Source: Gilvimarinus japonicus (GTDB lineage Bacteria > Pseudomonadota > Gammaproteobacteria > Pseudomonadales > Cellvibrionaceae). From it: a stretch of 64,000 nt of DNA. How positions within the stretch are numbered: the first letter of the stretch is position 1; every line of letters begins with the position of its first letter. The notes beneath the pieces were generated by a model. That model was given only the letters and a program-made list of their open reading frames with translations, searched no databases and was not told the DNA's origin. The position numbers and the translations under genes were made by a program. The stretch spans positions 4,030,001 through 4,094,000 of the forward strand of contig NZ_AP031500.1 of NCBI RefSeq assembly GCF_042847215.1, written 5' to 3'. Below, piece by piece: positions 1 to 8,471 of this stretch.

Positions 1-182
1 GTGTTACCTGTTTATACGGGGATAAAAAAAGCTGTGACGACAGTGAAAATATTTATACCAGCGCCGGCATCGGTGGGCAGTATCTTATTAAGCCCGCCGA
101 GAAAATGGTGATTTCATTTGATATCGCCAAAGGGGAAGGAGATAACCACGGTTTATATTTGCGCTTTGGCCACTCGTTTTAA
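1..182 (+). CDS. C-terminal end of an outer-membrane beta-barrel protein (Omp85/BamA-TamA-like), partial
   Basis: The reading frame is open from the left edge (first full codon at 3) to a TAA at 180-182, giving about 59 residues. The tail alternates glycine and aromatic residues and ends GLYLRFGHSF, with the terminal phenylalanine typical of the last strand of outer-membrane barrels. The preceding GIGGQYLIKPAEKMVISFD resembles the last hairpin of Omp85-family barrels, where a glycine-rich strand leads into a strand with an Asp and an Ala/Gly pair. That family call is inference from a short tail; a porin or other barrel remains possible. It converges with gspN, whose stop lies 34 bases away, with no clear terminator between them. 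Confidence 0.65.
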   Translation, partial: VTCLYGDKKSCDDSENIYTSAGIGGQYLIKPAEKMVISFDIAKGEGDNHGLYLRFGHSF

Positions 183-216
183 TCGCAAGTGGCCACCCGA
201 TATATCTTGTGGTGCC

Positions 217-984
217 CTAAAGCTGCATTTGAATCTGTTGCCGACCATTGTCTAGCGGTGTGGCTACCATTGGCAACCATTGGCTGGCCTGCACATCGCG
301 GCTAAAGGAGTCCGTCATAGTAAAGTCAACGTCAATGTTGACGCCACCGGTTAACGGCATAGTGACATTGCCTTTTAAGTCAATCGGCCCTTCCAGAGAA
401 AACACATCGGCCAAAATGGCGCCATCTTCCGTGGCCGATAATTCCGCCGCAAACGCCCCCAAGTTAAGCCAGCGTTGACCATTGTTAAGCCGGGCCGCAC
501 TCCAACTTACATTGCCGGTTAGTGCCAGCAGCTGCTGTTGTTTTAATTCAAGCTGTTGAATATGCGCCGAGAGTTGGCCAGATATCTCTACCTTCTCGGG
601 TAAATCCTTCACCAGTGATGCTGGTACACTGATGTCGGCATCGCGCAGGGTTAGTTTATTGTTCAAGTTTGCGCACGCCGTACCCGATACCTGCTGACGC
701 TCAAGGTTTGTGCGAATATCGGCGCAGGGGCTCAAGCTTAATAAACTCAGCGGATGCAAATCCCAGCTAAGCTCACCGAGAGAATAATCGCGGCCATCAA
801 TTTTAACCGATGCCATACTGGCACGACCGTGCCACACAGTGCCGGATATACCGGTAAGCGCGAGCGCGCCATTGCGGGTCATCATATAGCCACCCCAACT
901 GGCTGGAACCTGAACGATCACAAATGCAAGCCAGAGAATAACCGCCAGTAAAATCCAATAAATCTTCGACATGATTACAGTCAC
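217..984 (-). CDS. gspN: Type II secretion system protein N (GspN)
   Basis: Bitopic inner-membrane component of the general secretory pathway. One N-terminal hydrophobic segment (about residues 9-27) is followed by a periplasmic beta-rich domain of about 220 residues. The length of 255 aa is normal for the family, and the position at the end of a gspC-to-M run supports the call. The GTG start at 984 overlaps the stop of the upstream sialidase-fold gene by four bases (GTGA), so translation is probably coupled. An ATG twelve bases further in (972) is an alternative start; neither has a strong Shine-Dalgarno sequence. GspN is absent from many type II systems and its exact role is not settled. 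It is the last gene of the operon. Confidence 0.85.
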   Translation of the reverse strand: MTVIMSKIYWILLAVILWLAFVIVQVPASWGGYMMTRNGALALTGISGTVWHGRASMASVKIDGRDYSLGELSWDLHPLSLLSLSPCADIRTNLERQQVSGTACANLNNKLTLRDADISVPASLVKDLPEKVEISGQLSAHIQQLELKQQQLLALTGNVSWSAARLNNGQRWLNLGAFAAELSATEDGAILADVFSLEGPIDLKGNVTMPLTGGVNIDVDFTMTDSFSRDVQASQWLPMVATPLDNGRQQIQMQL

Positions 985-2186
985 TTATACACTAATGATG
1001 AAACGGGGATTCTGGTGATCTCTATGTCTTCTTTGCTCGTGGCATAACTGACATAAACATAATCGCCGTTTACAAATGATTTGGGGTAACTAAAGCCCGA
1101 GCGTTTATAGCGTCCGGCATATTTTTGTGGCGGTAAATCGCTGCCGCCCGAGCGCAATGCATAAGCACGATCAAAATGCTCACCATCGGCACTGGTGGTA
1201 ATCACTAACGGCGCGCGAACTTTTTTACCGCTCGGATTATTGACAATAAAGGCGCTGCCATCGGGCAAATTGCCAGCACTTTGCTTTGCCCGCGAATCGG
1301 GCAGAGAGGTTATTACCGGTGTCGACCAATGTGCACCGCGATCGTGACTCTCCGACGCCAATACTTTAAAACTACTGGCCTGATCGCGAAAGGTCATCAC
1401 CAATGTGCCATCTTGACGCTGAAACCAGCTGGGCTCTAGCTCGCGACTGATATCGGGCTTGTACTCTAAGTTTTTCATTACTCCGGCTTGCCAACCAGTC
1501 ACACCACTGGGGTCGTCCGTGTAATAGGGCTTTGCTACCAAACCGGGCTGTACGTGAACGGCCGTCAATAGGCGACCATCCGCTAAAGCGCGAACGTCCT
1601 GCTCGATCACACCGGCCAACGGTTTGCCGTTAGTGTCGGTTACCGGCTGCGGCTTGCTCCAATGAACACCGTCGCGTGTCGTGACGTATTCTACCCAGCC
1701 ACCGCGTGGCTCTATATCGTTCGGCCAAACATTAAGGTAAGCCACAAGAGTATCGCCATTAACCCACCAACCACCGTTGGTGATTACGGTATTATCGCGC
1801 GCTGGCGCCAAGGTCTTAGCATCGCTCCAGTGTTCGGCCTGCTCACTAATGGCATAGCGTACTTCAGTGTCGGCGGCATCTTCATCCCGCGCAGAACTTT
1901 GCCACTGCGTAAAAAAACGGCCTTTAAATTTTGTGATTACCGCGCCGTGATTGTATTGCCTATTGTTGGGCAGTGCTTGATAGACACGAAAAGTTTCCGC
2001 CCCCAACGCATGCTTTAAACCCAAGGTAGCCGGCTGCTGATCGTCAAATAATTCTGGAGCCAGAGTGATAACAGGTTTATTTTCACGCACCGACTCTGCC
2101 GCTGTCACCCATGGCGCCACGCTTAACAATGCGACCATTAAAGTGCGCCCTAAACCCGCTTGCAAAAAGGCGAAGACAGTGTGCAT
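981..2186 (-). CDS. Exported sialidase-fold (BNR/Asp-box) protein, possible glycoside hydrolase or lyase
   Basis: A 401-aa protein with a signal peptide ending near TAA at residues 28-30. The mature part has Asp-box signatures: SHDRGAHW, TTRDGVHW and a weaker TSADGEHF, which mark six- or seven-bladed beta-propellers of the sialidase superfamily. The N-terminal HGAVI segment could hold a substrate-binding histidine as in some propeller lyases, but no GH33 arginine triad is evident, so the substrate is unknown. It lies between gspM and gspN: its ATG follows the gspM stop by 11 bases with a good AGAGGT ribosome site, and its stop overlaps the gspN start. It is therefore part of the secretion operon and may be a co-expressed cargo or a structural accessory. 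Confidence is high for the fold and low for the activity. Confidence 0.7.
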   Translation of the reverse strand: MHTVFAFLQAGLGRTLMVALLSVAPWVTAAESVRENKPVITLAPELFDDQQPATLGLKHALGAETFRVYQALPNNRQYNHGAVITKFKGRFFTQWQSSARDEDAADTEVRYAISEQAEHWSDAKTLAPARDNTVITNGGWWVNGDTLVAYLNVWPNDIEPRGGWVEYVTTRDGVHWSKPQPVTDTNGKPLAGVIEQDVRALADGRLLTAVHVQPGLVAKPYYTDDPSGVTGWQAGVMKNLEYKPDISRELEPSWFQRQDGTLVMTFRDQASSFKVLASESHDRGAHWSTPVITSLPDSRAKQSAGNLPDGSAFIVNNPSGKKVRAPLVITTSADGEHFDRAYALRSGGSDLPPQKYAGRYKRSGFSYPKSFVNGDYVYVSYATSKEDIEITRIPVSSLVYK

Positions 2187-2197
2187 ATCGACCTCTA

Positions 2198-2683
2198 TTA
2201 TTCGCTGCGCAAACGAACATTGGCGGTGACTTTACCAGGCTGGCTACTGGCGGCCATGGATAAGTCCTGAATACTGATATTGTGTTGGTACTCGATGTCA
2301 TACAGCCACTGCATAAACGCACTGTAACTTACGTCATCTAAGCGCACTCGCACCTCACCACGGGTACCCGGCTGAAAACCGCTCATCCGCAATCCGTTAG
2401 CTTGCAAGGTCGTGTCGATCAGCTGACTAATGTTGCCCGCATTGTTACTGCTTTGCGCGGCGCTATCGCGCTTACCTTGCTGGATTTTTCCCGCCAACAC
2501 TTTAACCCGTGCCAGCGCCGCACTGGTGGAGGCGTTGCTCGCAAGCTGTTGTTCACGCTTTTCTTGTAGTGGCGACAAAACGGCCATCCACAACACATAC
2601 AGAACAATAGCCAGCGCACCGACTAACAAAATGGTTTGCTCGCGGCGGTTGTAACGCGCCAACGCTTCAAAGAGTTTATTCAT
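2198..2683 (-). CDS. gspM: Type II secretion system protein M (GspM)
   Basis: A 161-aa bitopic membrane protein. A short cytoplasmic N-terminus (NKLFEALARYNRREQ) is followed by one membrane helix (about residues 18-36), a coiled-coil-like stretch rich in Gln, Ala and Lys, and a small ferredoxin-like periplasmic domain. In the family, GspM pairs with GspL to stabilise the inner-membrane assembly platform. Its start lies two bases beyond the gspL stop, so the pair is almost certainly translated together. The sequence itself diverges quickly in this family; the assignment rests on size, topology and gene order. Confidence 0.88.
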   Translation of the reverse strand: MNKLFEALARYNRREQTILLVGALAIVLYVLWMAVLSPLQEKREQQLASNASTSAALARVKVLAGKIQQGKRDSAAQSSNNAGNISQLIDTTLQANGLRMSGFQPGTRGEVRVRLDDVSYSAFMQWLYDIEYQHNISIQDLSMAASSQPGKVTANVRLRSE

Positions 2684-2685
2684 GA

Positions 2686-3927
2686 TTAATTCCGCTTCAC
2701 TTTTAATCGCGCTGAGTGATTATCGCCTTGCGCATTCGCCGATAACAGCTCGGCGCTGAGGCCATCGGCCTCCAGTGCGCCGCGCAACGACTCAATGGCA
2801 TTAAAGGTGCCGGCTTGAACGTTCAGCGATAAATCCCCGCCTTCGGCGGTAAAGTAAACACCTTTTAAATTAATCTCGTCACGGTTATCCAACTCTGGCA
2901 GCACCGCCGCTAACAGCGCTACCGTTTGCCCACTTTGACCTTTAGGCTCTAAGTCACTGGCCTTGATTCGCAAACGTCGCTCCGGGTCATTGGCCGGACC
3001 GTTGGGAACCACGGTGCGAAACACCTGTTCGATCTCGCGGCGCACTTCTAGGTTTTCATTTTTTAGCTGGTTGAGTGACAACAGTAACACCGCCACATAA
3101 ACCACCAGTGCGGCAGCGGCGGCGTAGCTCACCAGTTGCCAATTGCGCCACCAGCGCTCAATCGGTAAGCGCTGGGAAAACTCGCCCTGACATAAATCCA
3201 CACAGTGACTATCGGGTTCGTAATCCCAAATACCGGCAATGCGGGTTTCGCCTGTAGCGGCTTCTAATGAGGCGGGTAACGCCATTTCTAAGTGCGACAA
3301 TTGATTTTCATCAGGAGCACTTAAGCTTAACTGCGGCAGCTTATCGATACGGTTTTCGGCGTTAATCAACATGGTGAGGGCGGCGCCTAAACTTGTGCCG
3401 TTAACCGTAAAACCAGCGCTTGCACCGTAGCGCACGCTCACCAAGCCATCCTGCCAGTGCAGCGCCCACACATCCTGAGCCGCCTCTTCTTCTGCGGTTT
3501 CAGTCACCCGTAAGCTCGGCAACAAAGCTGCCGGCACACACTGGTTTACCTCAATACCGATCTCTGCTAGCTGAATAAAAATATCATTCAGGCGCGCTTT
3601 CTCGGTATAGGCCAAGCTCACTTCGCCATCGCTGGCGGCACCTAGGGCAAAGTGAAACTGACTAATATCGCCAATCACTTCTTCTTCAAGCTGAAACGGC
3701 ATAAGGCGGCGCAAGTGACGTTTTTCGGCCTCGGCGTATTGCAGCCGGCGCACCACTACTTGCGGCCCCCCCACAATCAGCCGGGCATTAATATTACCGC
3801 CACCAAACTGCTCGGATAAATCCGAAATTGAGCCATTGCCCAGCTCGTCGGGCAGCCCCTCGCGGCGACGCAGCCAGGTAAACGTACCACCGTAATGGGC
3901 GATATAAATTGTCAGATGATCACTCAT
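2686..3927 (-). CDS. gspL: Type II secretion system protein L (GspL)
   Basis: A 413-aa protein with a large actin-like cytoplasmic domain (about residues 1-255), one membrane helix (about 262-282, AAAAALVVYVAVLLLSL) and a small periplasmic ferredoxin-like domain at the C-terminus. In type II systems the cytoplasmic part recruits the ATPase GspE to the membrane and the periplasmic part binds GspM. The start overlaps the end of gspK by eight bases, consistent with coupled translation. The MSDHLTIYIAHYGG start is the first ATG in the frame. Confidence 0.92.
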   Translation of the reverse strand: MSDHLTIYIAHYGGTFTWLRRREGLPDELGNGSISDLSEQFGGGNINARLIVGGPQVVVRRLQYAEAEKRHLRRLMPFQLEEEVIGDISQFHFALGAASDGEVSLAYTEKARLNDIFIQLAEIGIEVNQCVPAALLPSLRVTETAEEEAAQDVWALHWQDGLVSVRYGASAGFTVNGTSLGAALTMLINAENRIDKLPQLSLSAPDENQLSHLEMALPASLEAATGETRIAGIWDYEPDSHCVDLCQGEFSQRLPIERWWRNWQLVSYAAAAALVVYVAVLLLSLNQLKNENLEVRREIEQVFRTVVPNGPANDPERRLRIKASDLEPKGQSGQTVALLAAVLPELDNRDEINLKGVYFTAEGGDLSLNVQAGTFNAIESLRGALEADGLSAELLSANAQGDNHSARLKVKRN

Positions 3928-5005
3928 TGTCTGTCGTCTGTCCGATAGTCGTGGGCGTTGCCGCCCGTTCTAAGTCGAGTATATAGTCGTACACATCGCG
4001 TCGCGCAATGACACTAATTTTTTCGTCCTCCCGCTGCAACAGACTCTGCATACTGCGGCGCTGATCACCCAGCTGGACGCGGGTGGTCACTCTAAAGTAA
4101 TCGCTGTTGTATGCAGCGTACGAGTTATCCACACCACCTTCACCACTGACCACTGAGCTCCAGGCTGGGTTATCCTCAAATTTATTTTCCGGGCCATATT
4201 CAATACCGGCATCCTGCATCACTTGCCCTGCTTGCTCAGGGGTTAACGGTGCCAATACCTCACTGGCGTTAAAGGTACGCAACAAATGCGGGTTGATTGT
4301 GTTAACGTTTAACTTACTGCTGCCCGGCAATACCGTAATAAAAGGCCGCAGCAGCGTCATTAGCTCCCCGGTCATATACCTCACCATGCGCAGCTCTTCG
4401 GCGCTGGTAAACGTTTTGGCGTTGGGCGGCAAGTACATAGGGTCGAGGGATTGATAGTAATCCCGCTCGGCGCCGGTGTAGCCGCTAATATCATTATCTG
4501 TATCGGTCCAATCGACCATCGCTTCGAGAATGCTAATGGCCTGTTCTTCGGTAACCGGGTACTGCTCTTCAAAACTTTGTAGCAAGCGCAAAAAATGCTT
4601 TTGTACAGGACTAAAGCGAGTGGGGTCGTTGGGCGCTTTATCTTTTATGGGAACAGGCGTCGCCACCACGTCGTTCAAATTTATTTTTGCCGTGGCATCT
4701 TCAATTTTCGCCAAGATTACCCCGCCTTCAACCGGAAACGGCGGCAGCTCCTGCGCCCAGGGCTCGAGCAAACTATCAATCTCCGGCTCCTCGTCCAGTT
4801 CTAAAAAATATATGGCCAAACTCTCGGCGCCGGATAAATAAGCCCGCGCCTGTGCGCCGTGCCAGCGGGCCTCGGCGCGGGCCATGCTCAGCTGATAATC
4901 CCGCGAAGCTTTAATGGCAAAGGCCGAAACCATCGCCACGATTAATATGGCGAGAATCAGCACCGAGCCGCGCTGACGGCGGGGCAGATTAGTGGGCCAA
5001 ATCAT
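3920..5005 (-). CDS. gspK: Type II secretion system minor pseudopilin GspK
   Basis: A 361-aa minor pseudopilin that caps the pseudopilus. A class-3 prepilin leader (basic residues then RG followed by SVLILAILIVAMVSAFAI) precedes a large globular domain, as expected for GspK, the largest pseudopilin. The family usually lacks Glu at position +5, and here that residue is not Glu. An in-frame GTG at 5017 would add four residues; the ATG at 5005 gives a more usual leader. Either start overlaps the end of gspJ. GspK is processed by the prepilin peptidase GspO/PilD, which is not in this window. Confidence 0.92.
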   Translation of the reverse strand: MIWPTNLPRRQRGSVLILAILIVAMVSAFAIKASRDYQLSMARAEARWHGAQARAYLSGAESLAIYFLELDEEPEIDSLLEPWAQELPPFPVEGGVILAKIEDATAKINLNDVVATPVPIKDKAPNDPTRFSPVQKHFLRLLQSFEEQYPVTEEQAISILEAMVDWTDTDNDISGYTGAERDYYQSLDPMYLPPNAKTFTSAEELRMVRYMTGELMTLLRPFITVLPGSSKLNVNTINPHLLRTFNASEVLAPLTPEQAGQVMQDAGIEYGPENKFEDNPAWSSVVSGEGGVDNSYAAYNSDYFRVTTRVQLGDQRRSMQSLLQREDEKISVIARRDVYDYILDLERAATPTTIGQTTDNE

Positions 5006-5687
5006 ACAAGCGCTCACTCACTAAACCGTCTTCCAGCTCAATACTAACCAATACCGCCAAGGGCGTGCTGGTATCAAACTGACGCTGACTGCTGCTCGGC
5101 CAGCTCTCGTCCCAATCGCGGGCGTAATCATCGCCTTCAAGCACACCTTGGCCCTGTTGCTGCAAACGTTGCCCGGATAAAAACTTCAGCTCCATCTCAC
5201 TGATGTCAGTGAGCATTTGTTGCTGGATCATGTCCTCGGCAAACAGCCAGTCTTCAATCACCAAATTGCGCTCGGGCCGATAGTCGCGCCACAGGGTGCC
5301 GTCTTTGATGCGATAAATGACTTGTTGTAAATCACTGCGCGGGCGGTTCATCGGGTTGAGCCAATTATTGCGGGTAAACTGCAACACTAATTGCTCACCC
5401 GAGGTGTTGTCGTACACACTCGCCCCGCGAAACGGTCGCCGCAGTCCACCGGGGACAGTCGTATCTTCACGGGCATCAACCGGGCTTAGTATATTGCGTA
5501 AATCCTGCCCCAGTATTTGCCAGGTACGGTCTAACTCATTAACGCGAGCCATCACCTCGGCACTGGCCGTAGCGCTGCGCTCGGCGGTGGTAAATGCTTG
5601 AAAACTAAACGTCATAATCACCGCGGTAATGGCCAGCGCAATCACCACCTCGATTAACGTAAAACCCGTTTGCCTGCGACTATTCAC
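4989..5687 (-). CDS. gspJ: Type II secretion system minor pseudopilin GspJ
   Basis: A 232-aa minor pseudopilin. The leader MNSRRQTG is followed by FTLIEVVIALAITAVIM, the standard class-3 prepilin cleavage site and hydrophobic N-helix with Glu at +5. The C-terminal domain contains the GspJ-like stretch with FRGASVYDN and a conserved run of Arg and Asp residues near TRNNWLNPMNRPRSDLQQV. In the family GspJ forms the tip complex with GspI, GspK and GspH. The start overlaps the gspI stop by eight bases. Confidence 0.93.
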   Translation of the reverse strand: MNSRRQTGFTLIEVVIALAITAVIMTFSFQAFTTAERSATASAEVMARVNELDRTWQILGQDLRNILSPVDAREDTTVPGGLRRPFRGASVYDNTSGEQLVLQFTRNNWLNPMNRPRSDLQQVIYRIKDGTLWRDYRPERNLVIEDWLFAEDMIQQQMLTDISEMELKFLSGQRLQQQGQGVLEGDDYARDWDESWPSSSQRQFDTSTPLAVLVSIELEDGLVSERLYDLAH

Positions 5688-6054
5688 TGATAAACCCCGT
5701 TAAGGTTGCCAGAAAATCGTCTTTGTTATTAGCCAGCGCCACCCGAATATCGAGCCGTTTAAAATCTTCTACCTCAGTGTCTTGAGTTTCCAGCTCCCAG
5801 TACCAGGTTTGCCCGCCGCGCTCTACCTCACCGTTTTGGGTATCGGGTAAGTTAAACTGTTCGACCAAAGCGCGGCGCATTTGCAACCGCGTCAATTGAT
5901 TTTCGGCTACCCAAAACGCTTGAGTTTTCTCGCGGGTAAAGCCCGCGCCTTGCAGTTGGCTGGTAATCAGCATCATCAGCGCCGGCAAGGCGGTGGCAAC
6001 AATGGCCAAGGCCACCATTACTTCAATCAGGGTAAAACCGCGCCACTTGTTCAC
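5680..6054 (-). CDS. gspI: Type II secretion system minor pseudopilin GspI
   Basis: A 124-aa minor pseudopilin with a very short leader (MNKWRG) before FTLIEVMVALAIVATALPA. The size and the C-terminal TWYWELETQDTE region fit GspI, which nucleates the pseudopilus tip with GspJ. Its ATG overlaps the gspH stop by four bases (ATGA), a typical coupling arrangement. Confidence 0.93.
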   Translation of the reverse strand: MNKWRGFTLIEVMVALAIVATALPALMMLITSQLQGAGFTREKTQAFWVAENQLTRLQMRRALVEQFNLPDTQNGEVERGGQTWYWELETQDTEVEDFKRLDIRVALANNKDDFLATLTGFISE

Positions 6055-6605
6055 AGCTCGCGCTCCTGCTGCTGTAGCTCTTGCTCGCGGTTTAACCAGC
6101 GAATACCGCCCATCATATCCACTTCAACGCGCTCAATCTCGTCGCTGTCAAAACGGGTAAATAGTGCCATCTCTAGGCGGGTGGATTCGCCACTGGGGTA
6201 AAACATTAATACCGGTTTGGGCGTCTTCTCGCGCTCATCGTACTCGTAGGGTTCACCTTCGACCATCAGCTCAAGCTCAACCGTCGAGCGCAAACACTGA
6301 TCGCCCAGAAAATCGCTCACCGGCTGCCACGAGCTGTTGCGAAAGCGGCGCCACTGATAGCACCAGGTATCGCCATCGCGCGCGGCGCGCGGCTCGACAA
6401 ACAACCCGATGACCTCGCCCGTCAGTACCGTTTGCTCGCTGACAAACTCCGCTTGCAGCATAAACTTATCCACCGCCTCTTCTAATTCGGTGGTGTCATC
6501 CGGGGCAAACGCCAGCGTTGCCATACCCGCACTCAAACCGATAATCATGACCACAATCATAATTTCGATCAGGGTAAACCCCTTTTGATGCGAGCATTGC
6601 GGCAT
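6051..6605 (-). CDS. gspH: Type II secretion system minor pseudopilin GspH
   Basis: A 184-aa minor pseudopilin starting MPQCSHQKG and then FTLIEIMIVVMIIGLSAG. I chose the ATG at 6605, five bases after the gspG stop, because it gives a short prepilin leader; an upstream in-frame ATG at 6635 would overlap gspG and add ten residues with no leader logic. The C-terminal part ends in a Gln/Glu-rich tail (NREQELQQQEREL). In the family GspH links the tip complex to the GspG filament. Confidence 0.9.
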   Translation of the reverse strand: MPQCSHQKGFTLIEIMIVVMIIGLSAGMATLAFAPDDTTELEEAVDKFMLQAEFVSEQTVLTGEVIGLFVEPRAARDGDTWCYQWRRFRNSSWQPVSDFLGDQCLRSTVELELMVEGEPYEYDEREKTPKPVLMFYPSGESTRLEMALFTRFDSDEIERVEVDMMGGIRWLNREQELQQQEREL

Positions 6606-6610
6606 AAAGT

Positions 6611-7054
6611 TTATTGCTCTTCGGGCTGATCCCAAACACTGATATCGGTGTTCGGGCCTTCGCCGCCGGTAACGCCGTCGGCGCCCAGGGTGTATATATC
6701 GTATTCGCGCGTTTCACCGGGGCTGATAAACAAGTAGTGACTCCCCCACGGGTCCATGGGCAGCTGGTCGAGATAACCGCTGGAGCGCCAGTTGCGTGGC
6801 ACCGGACTAAGCGCGGGCTTGGTCACCAGCGCGTCAAGACCTTGTTCACTGGATGGATAGACGTAGTTATCGATGCGGTAAAGGTTAAGGGCCGTTTGAA
6901 TGTTTTTAAAATCGGCTTTCACTTTATTAATTCGCGCCTCGTCGGCGCGATCCAATACCATTGGCGCGACGATACTGGCCAATAGACCAATAATCACAAC
7001 GACCACCATAATCTCGATCAAACTAAAGCCGTGTTGGCGATTTGCTCTTACCAT
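6611..7054 (-). CDS. gspG: Type II secretion system major pseudopilin GspG
   Basis: A 147-aa major pseudopilin. The leader MVRANRQHG precedes FSLIEIMVVVVIIGLLASIVAP. The C-terminal half has the GspG signatures YPSSEQGLDALV, PMDPWG and ADGVTGGEGPNTDI, including the calcium-binding loop. The ATG at 7054 is preceded by ACGGAG at good spacing. The frame stays open upstream to 7222, but that part has no leader features and is taken as chance. A 164-base gap with a hairpin separates it from gspF, unlike the tight spacing elsewhere in the operon, and may serve to raise its level relative to neighbours. Confidence 0.97.
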   Translation of the reverse strand: MVRANRQHGFSLIEIMVVVVIIGLLASIVAPMVLDRADEARINKVKADFKNIQTALNLYRIDNYVYPSSEQGLDALVTKPALSPVPRNWRSSGYLDQLPMDPWGSHYLFISPGETREYDIYTLGADGVTGGEGPNTDISVWDQPEEQ

Positions 7055-7185
7055 TGTTTTAACTCCGTTAAAGTTTGCGTAGCTCGCAGCGCGAGGCGCA
7101 GATTCGGCTAAAATTGTTAAAAATTCGTCACTCTTGCCAGTCAGTTGGACGGGTTTTAGTTTTAAAAATTCACAATACTTTATTG

Positions 7186-7213
7186 CGCTGCGCTTACGCG
7201 AGCGGCTGCAGCG
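7186..7213 (-). other. Hairpin in the gspF-gspG gap
   Basis: On the minus strand CGCTG pairs with CAGCG and an inner CGCT pairs with AGCG, just after the gspF stop. No T-run follows, so it is not a standard terminator. It could protect or process the mRNA and uncouple pseudopilin expression from gspCDEF. The role is inference. Confidence 0.4.
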
Positions 7214-7218
7214 AATCT

Positions 7219-8457
7219 TCAAACCATTTTATTCATTTCAAAAATGGGCTGTAGAATCGCCAGAACAATAACCAATACCGCGCCACCCAATAACACAATC
7301 GTGGCGGGCTCCATTAAACCCAGTGACACCGCCAAGACCATTTCCAGCTCGCGCTGCTGATCGCGAGCGGCGTGCTCTAACTGAGTCGGCAGCGTGCCAT
7401 TGGTTTCACCGCTGGCAACCATTTGCACCAGTAGCGGGGGAAAACAGTCGGCTTTTTCCATAGCGCGGTTCAGGGCCGCCCCCTCGTGCACTTGATTGGC
7501 AATGTCCTCGCAGGCCTCTTGCAGCACGCGATTAGTCATTACCTGGCCGGCAATACGCAGCGCTTGTAGCAGCGGCACACCGCTGGACATTAGCAAACTT
7601 AAGGTCGAGGCAAAACGGGCGGAGTTAGACTGATTCACCACACTACCAATAACCGGTAGCTTGAGCTGAATTTTGTGCCAGCGGCGTTGACGCGATTCGT
7701 TTTTAAGCAGCCGTTTAATGCCGTACACCACAGCAATACCGGCAAAAAACACCCAAATGCCATAACCGACAATAAAGTCGCTGGTAGCAATCAAGGCTTC
7801 GGTCAAAAAGGGCAAATCGCGCTTGGAGTGGGCAAACAGTTTAACCAAATCGGGCACGACAAAGGTCATCAAAGCGACGATCACCGCCAAGCTGATAATC
7901 AGCAAAACAATGGGGTAGATCATGGCGGTTTTTAAGCGCGACTGCAGCTGCTGAGCGTTAAGGGTGTAATCGGCCAGGCGATCTAACACCGGCCCCAAAA
8001 AGCCCGAGCTTTCACCGGCGCGCACCATGGCGCGGTACATATCGTCAAATGAGCCCGGATGCTCGGCCAACGCTTGGGCAAAGCTAAACCCCTCGAGAAC
8101 CTTGGTGCGAATTTGCAGCATGACCTGCTTAACCGCAGGCTTTTGCGCCTGTTTAGCGGTGGCGTGCAGGGCTTCATCTAACGGCAGGCCCGAGCTAATC
8201 AAAGAAGCTAACTGACGAGTCACTAAGCTTAAGTCGCGACTTTTAAGTTTGGGCTGACCGGTAGGCAAAAAACTTAAGCGACCACCGGGTTTGTCGTTGC
8301 CGCTGCGCACTTTGGCGTTGCCGGCATCGTTAACCTCAAGCGGTTTGAGCTTTTTGGCGCGTAACTGAGCGCGTACTTGGCGCTCGGAGTCCCCCTCCAT
8401 CATCCCTTTGATGGTTTTGCCGGACTCGTTTAACGCGCGATAACTGTAAGCTCCCAT
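7219..8457 (-). CDS. gspF: Type II secretion system inner-membrane platform protein GspF
   Basis: A 412-aa polytopic protein with two GspF/PilC cytoplasmic helical domains (about residues 75-195 and 278-398) and three membrane segments (around 175-195, 225-245 and 380-402). Family motifs visible include LASLISSGLPLDEAL with ARAGESSG in the first domain and LLMSSGVPLLQAL with VASGETNGTLP in the second. It is the platform on which the ATPase GspE drives pseudopilus assembly. It starts 14 bases after the gspE stop. Confidence 0.96.
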   Translation of the reverse strand: MGAYSYRALNESGKTIKGMMEGDSERQVRAQLRAKKLKPLEVNDAGNAKVRSGNDKPGGRLSFLPTGQPKLKSRDLSLVTRQLASLISSGLPLDEALHATAKQAQKPAVKQVMLQIRTKVLEGFSFAQALAEHPGSFDDMYRAMVRAGESSGFLGPVLDRLADYTLNAQQLQSRLKTAMIYPIVLLIISLAVIVALMTFVVPDLVKLFAHSKRDLPFLTEALIATSDFIVGYGIWVFFAGIAVVYGIKRLLKNESRQRRWHKIQLKLPVIGSVVNQSNSARFASTLSLLMSSGVPLLQALRIAGQVMTNRVLQEACEDIANQVHEGAALNRAMEKADCFPPLLVQMVASGETNGTLPTQLEHAARDQQRELEMVLAVSLGLMEPATIVLLGGAVLVIVLAILQPIFEMNKMV

Positions 8458-8471
8458 AAGCGACTCCCGGC

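Noticed and set aside
7055..7222. N-terminal extension of gspG through the gspF-gspG gap
   Set aside because: The prepilin leader must be short; the ATG at 7054 has a good ribosome site.
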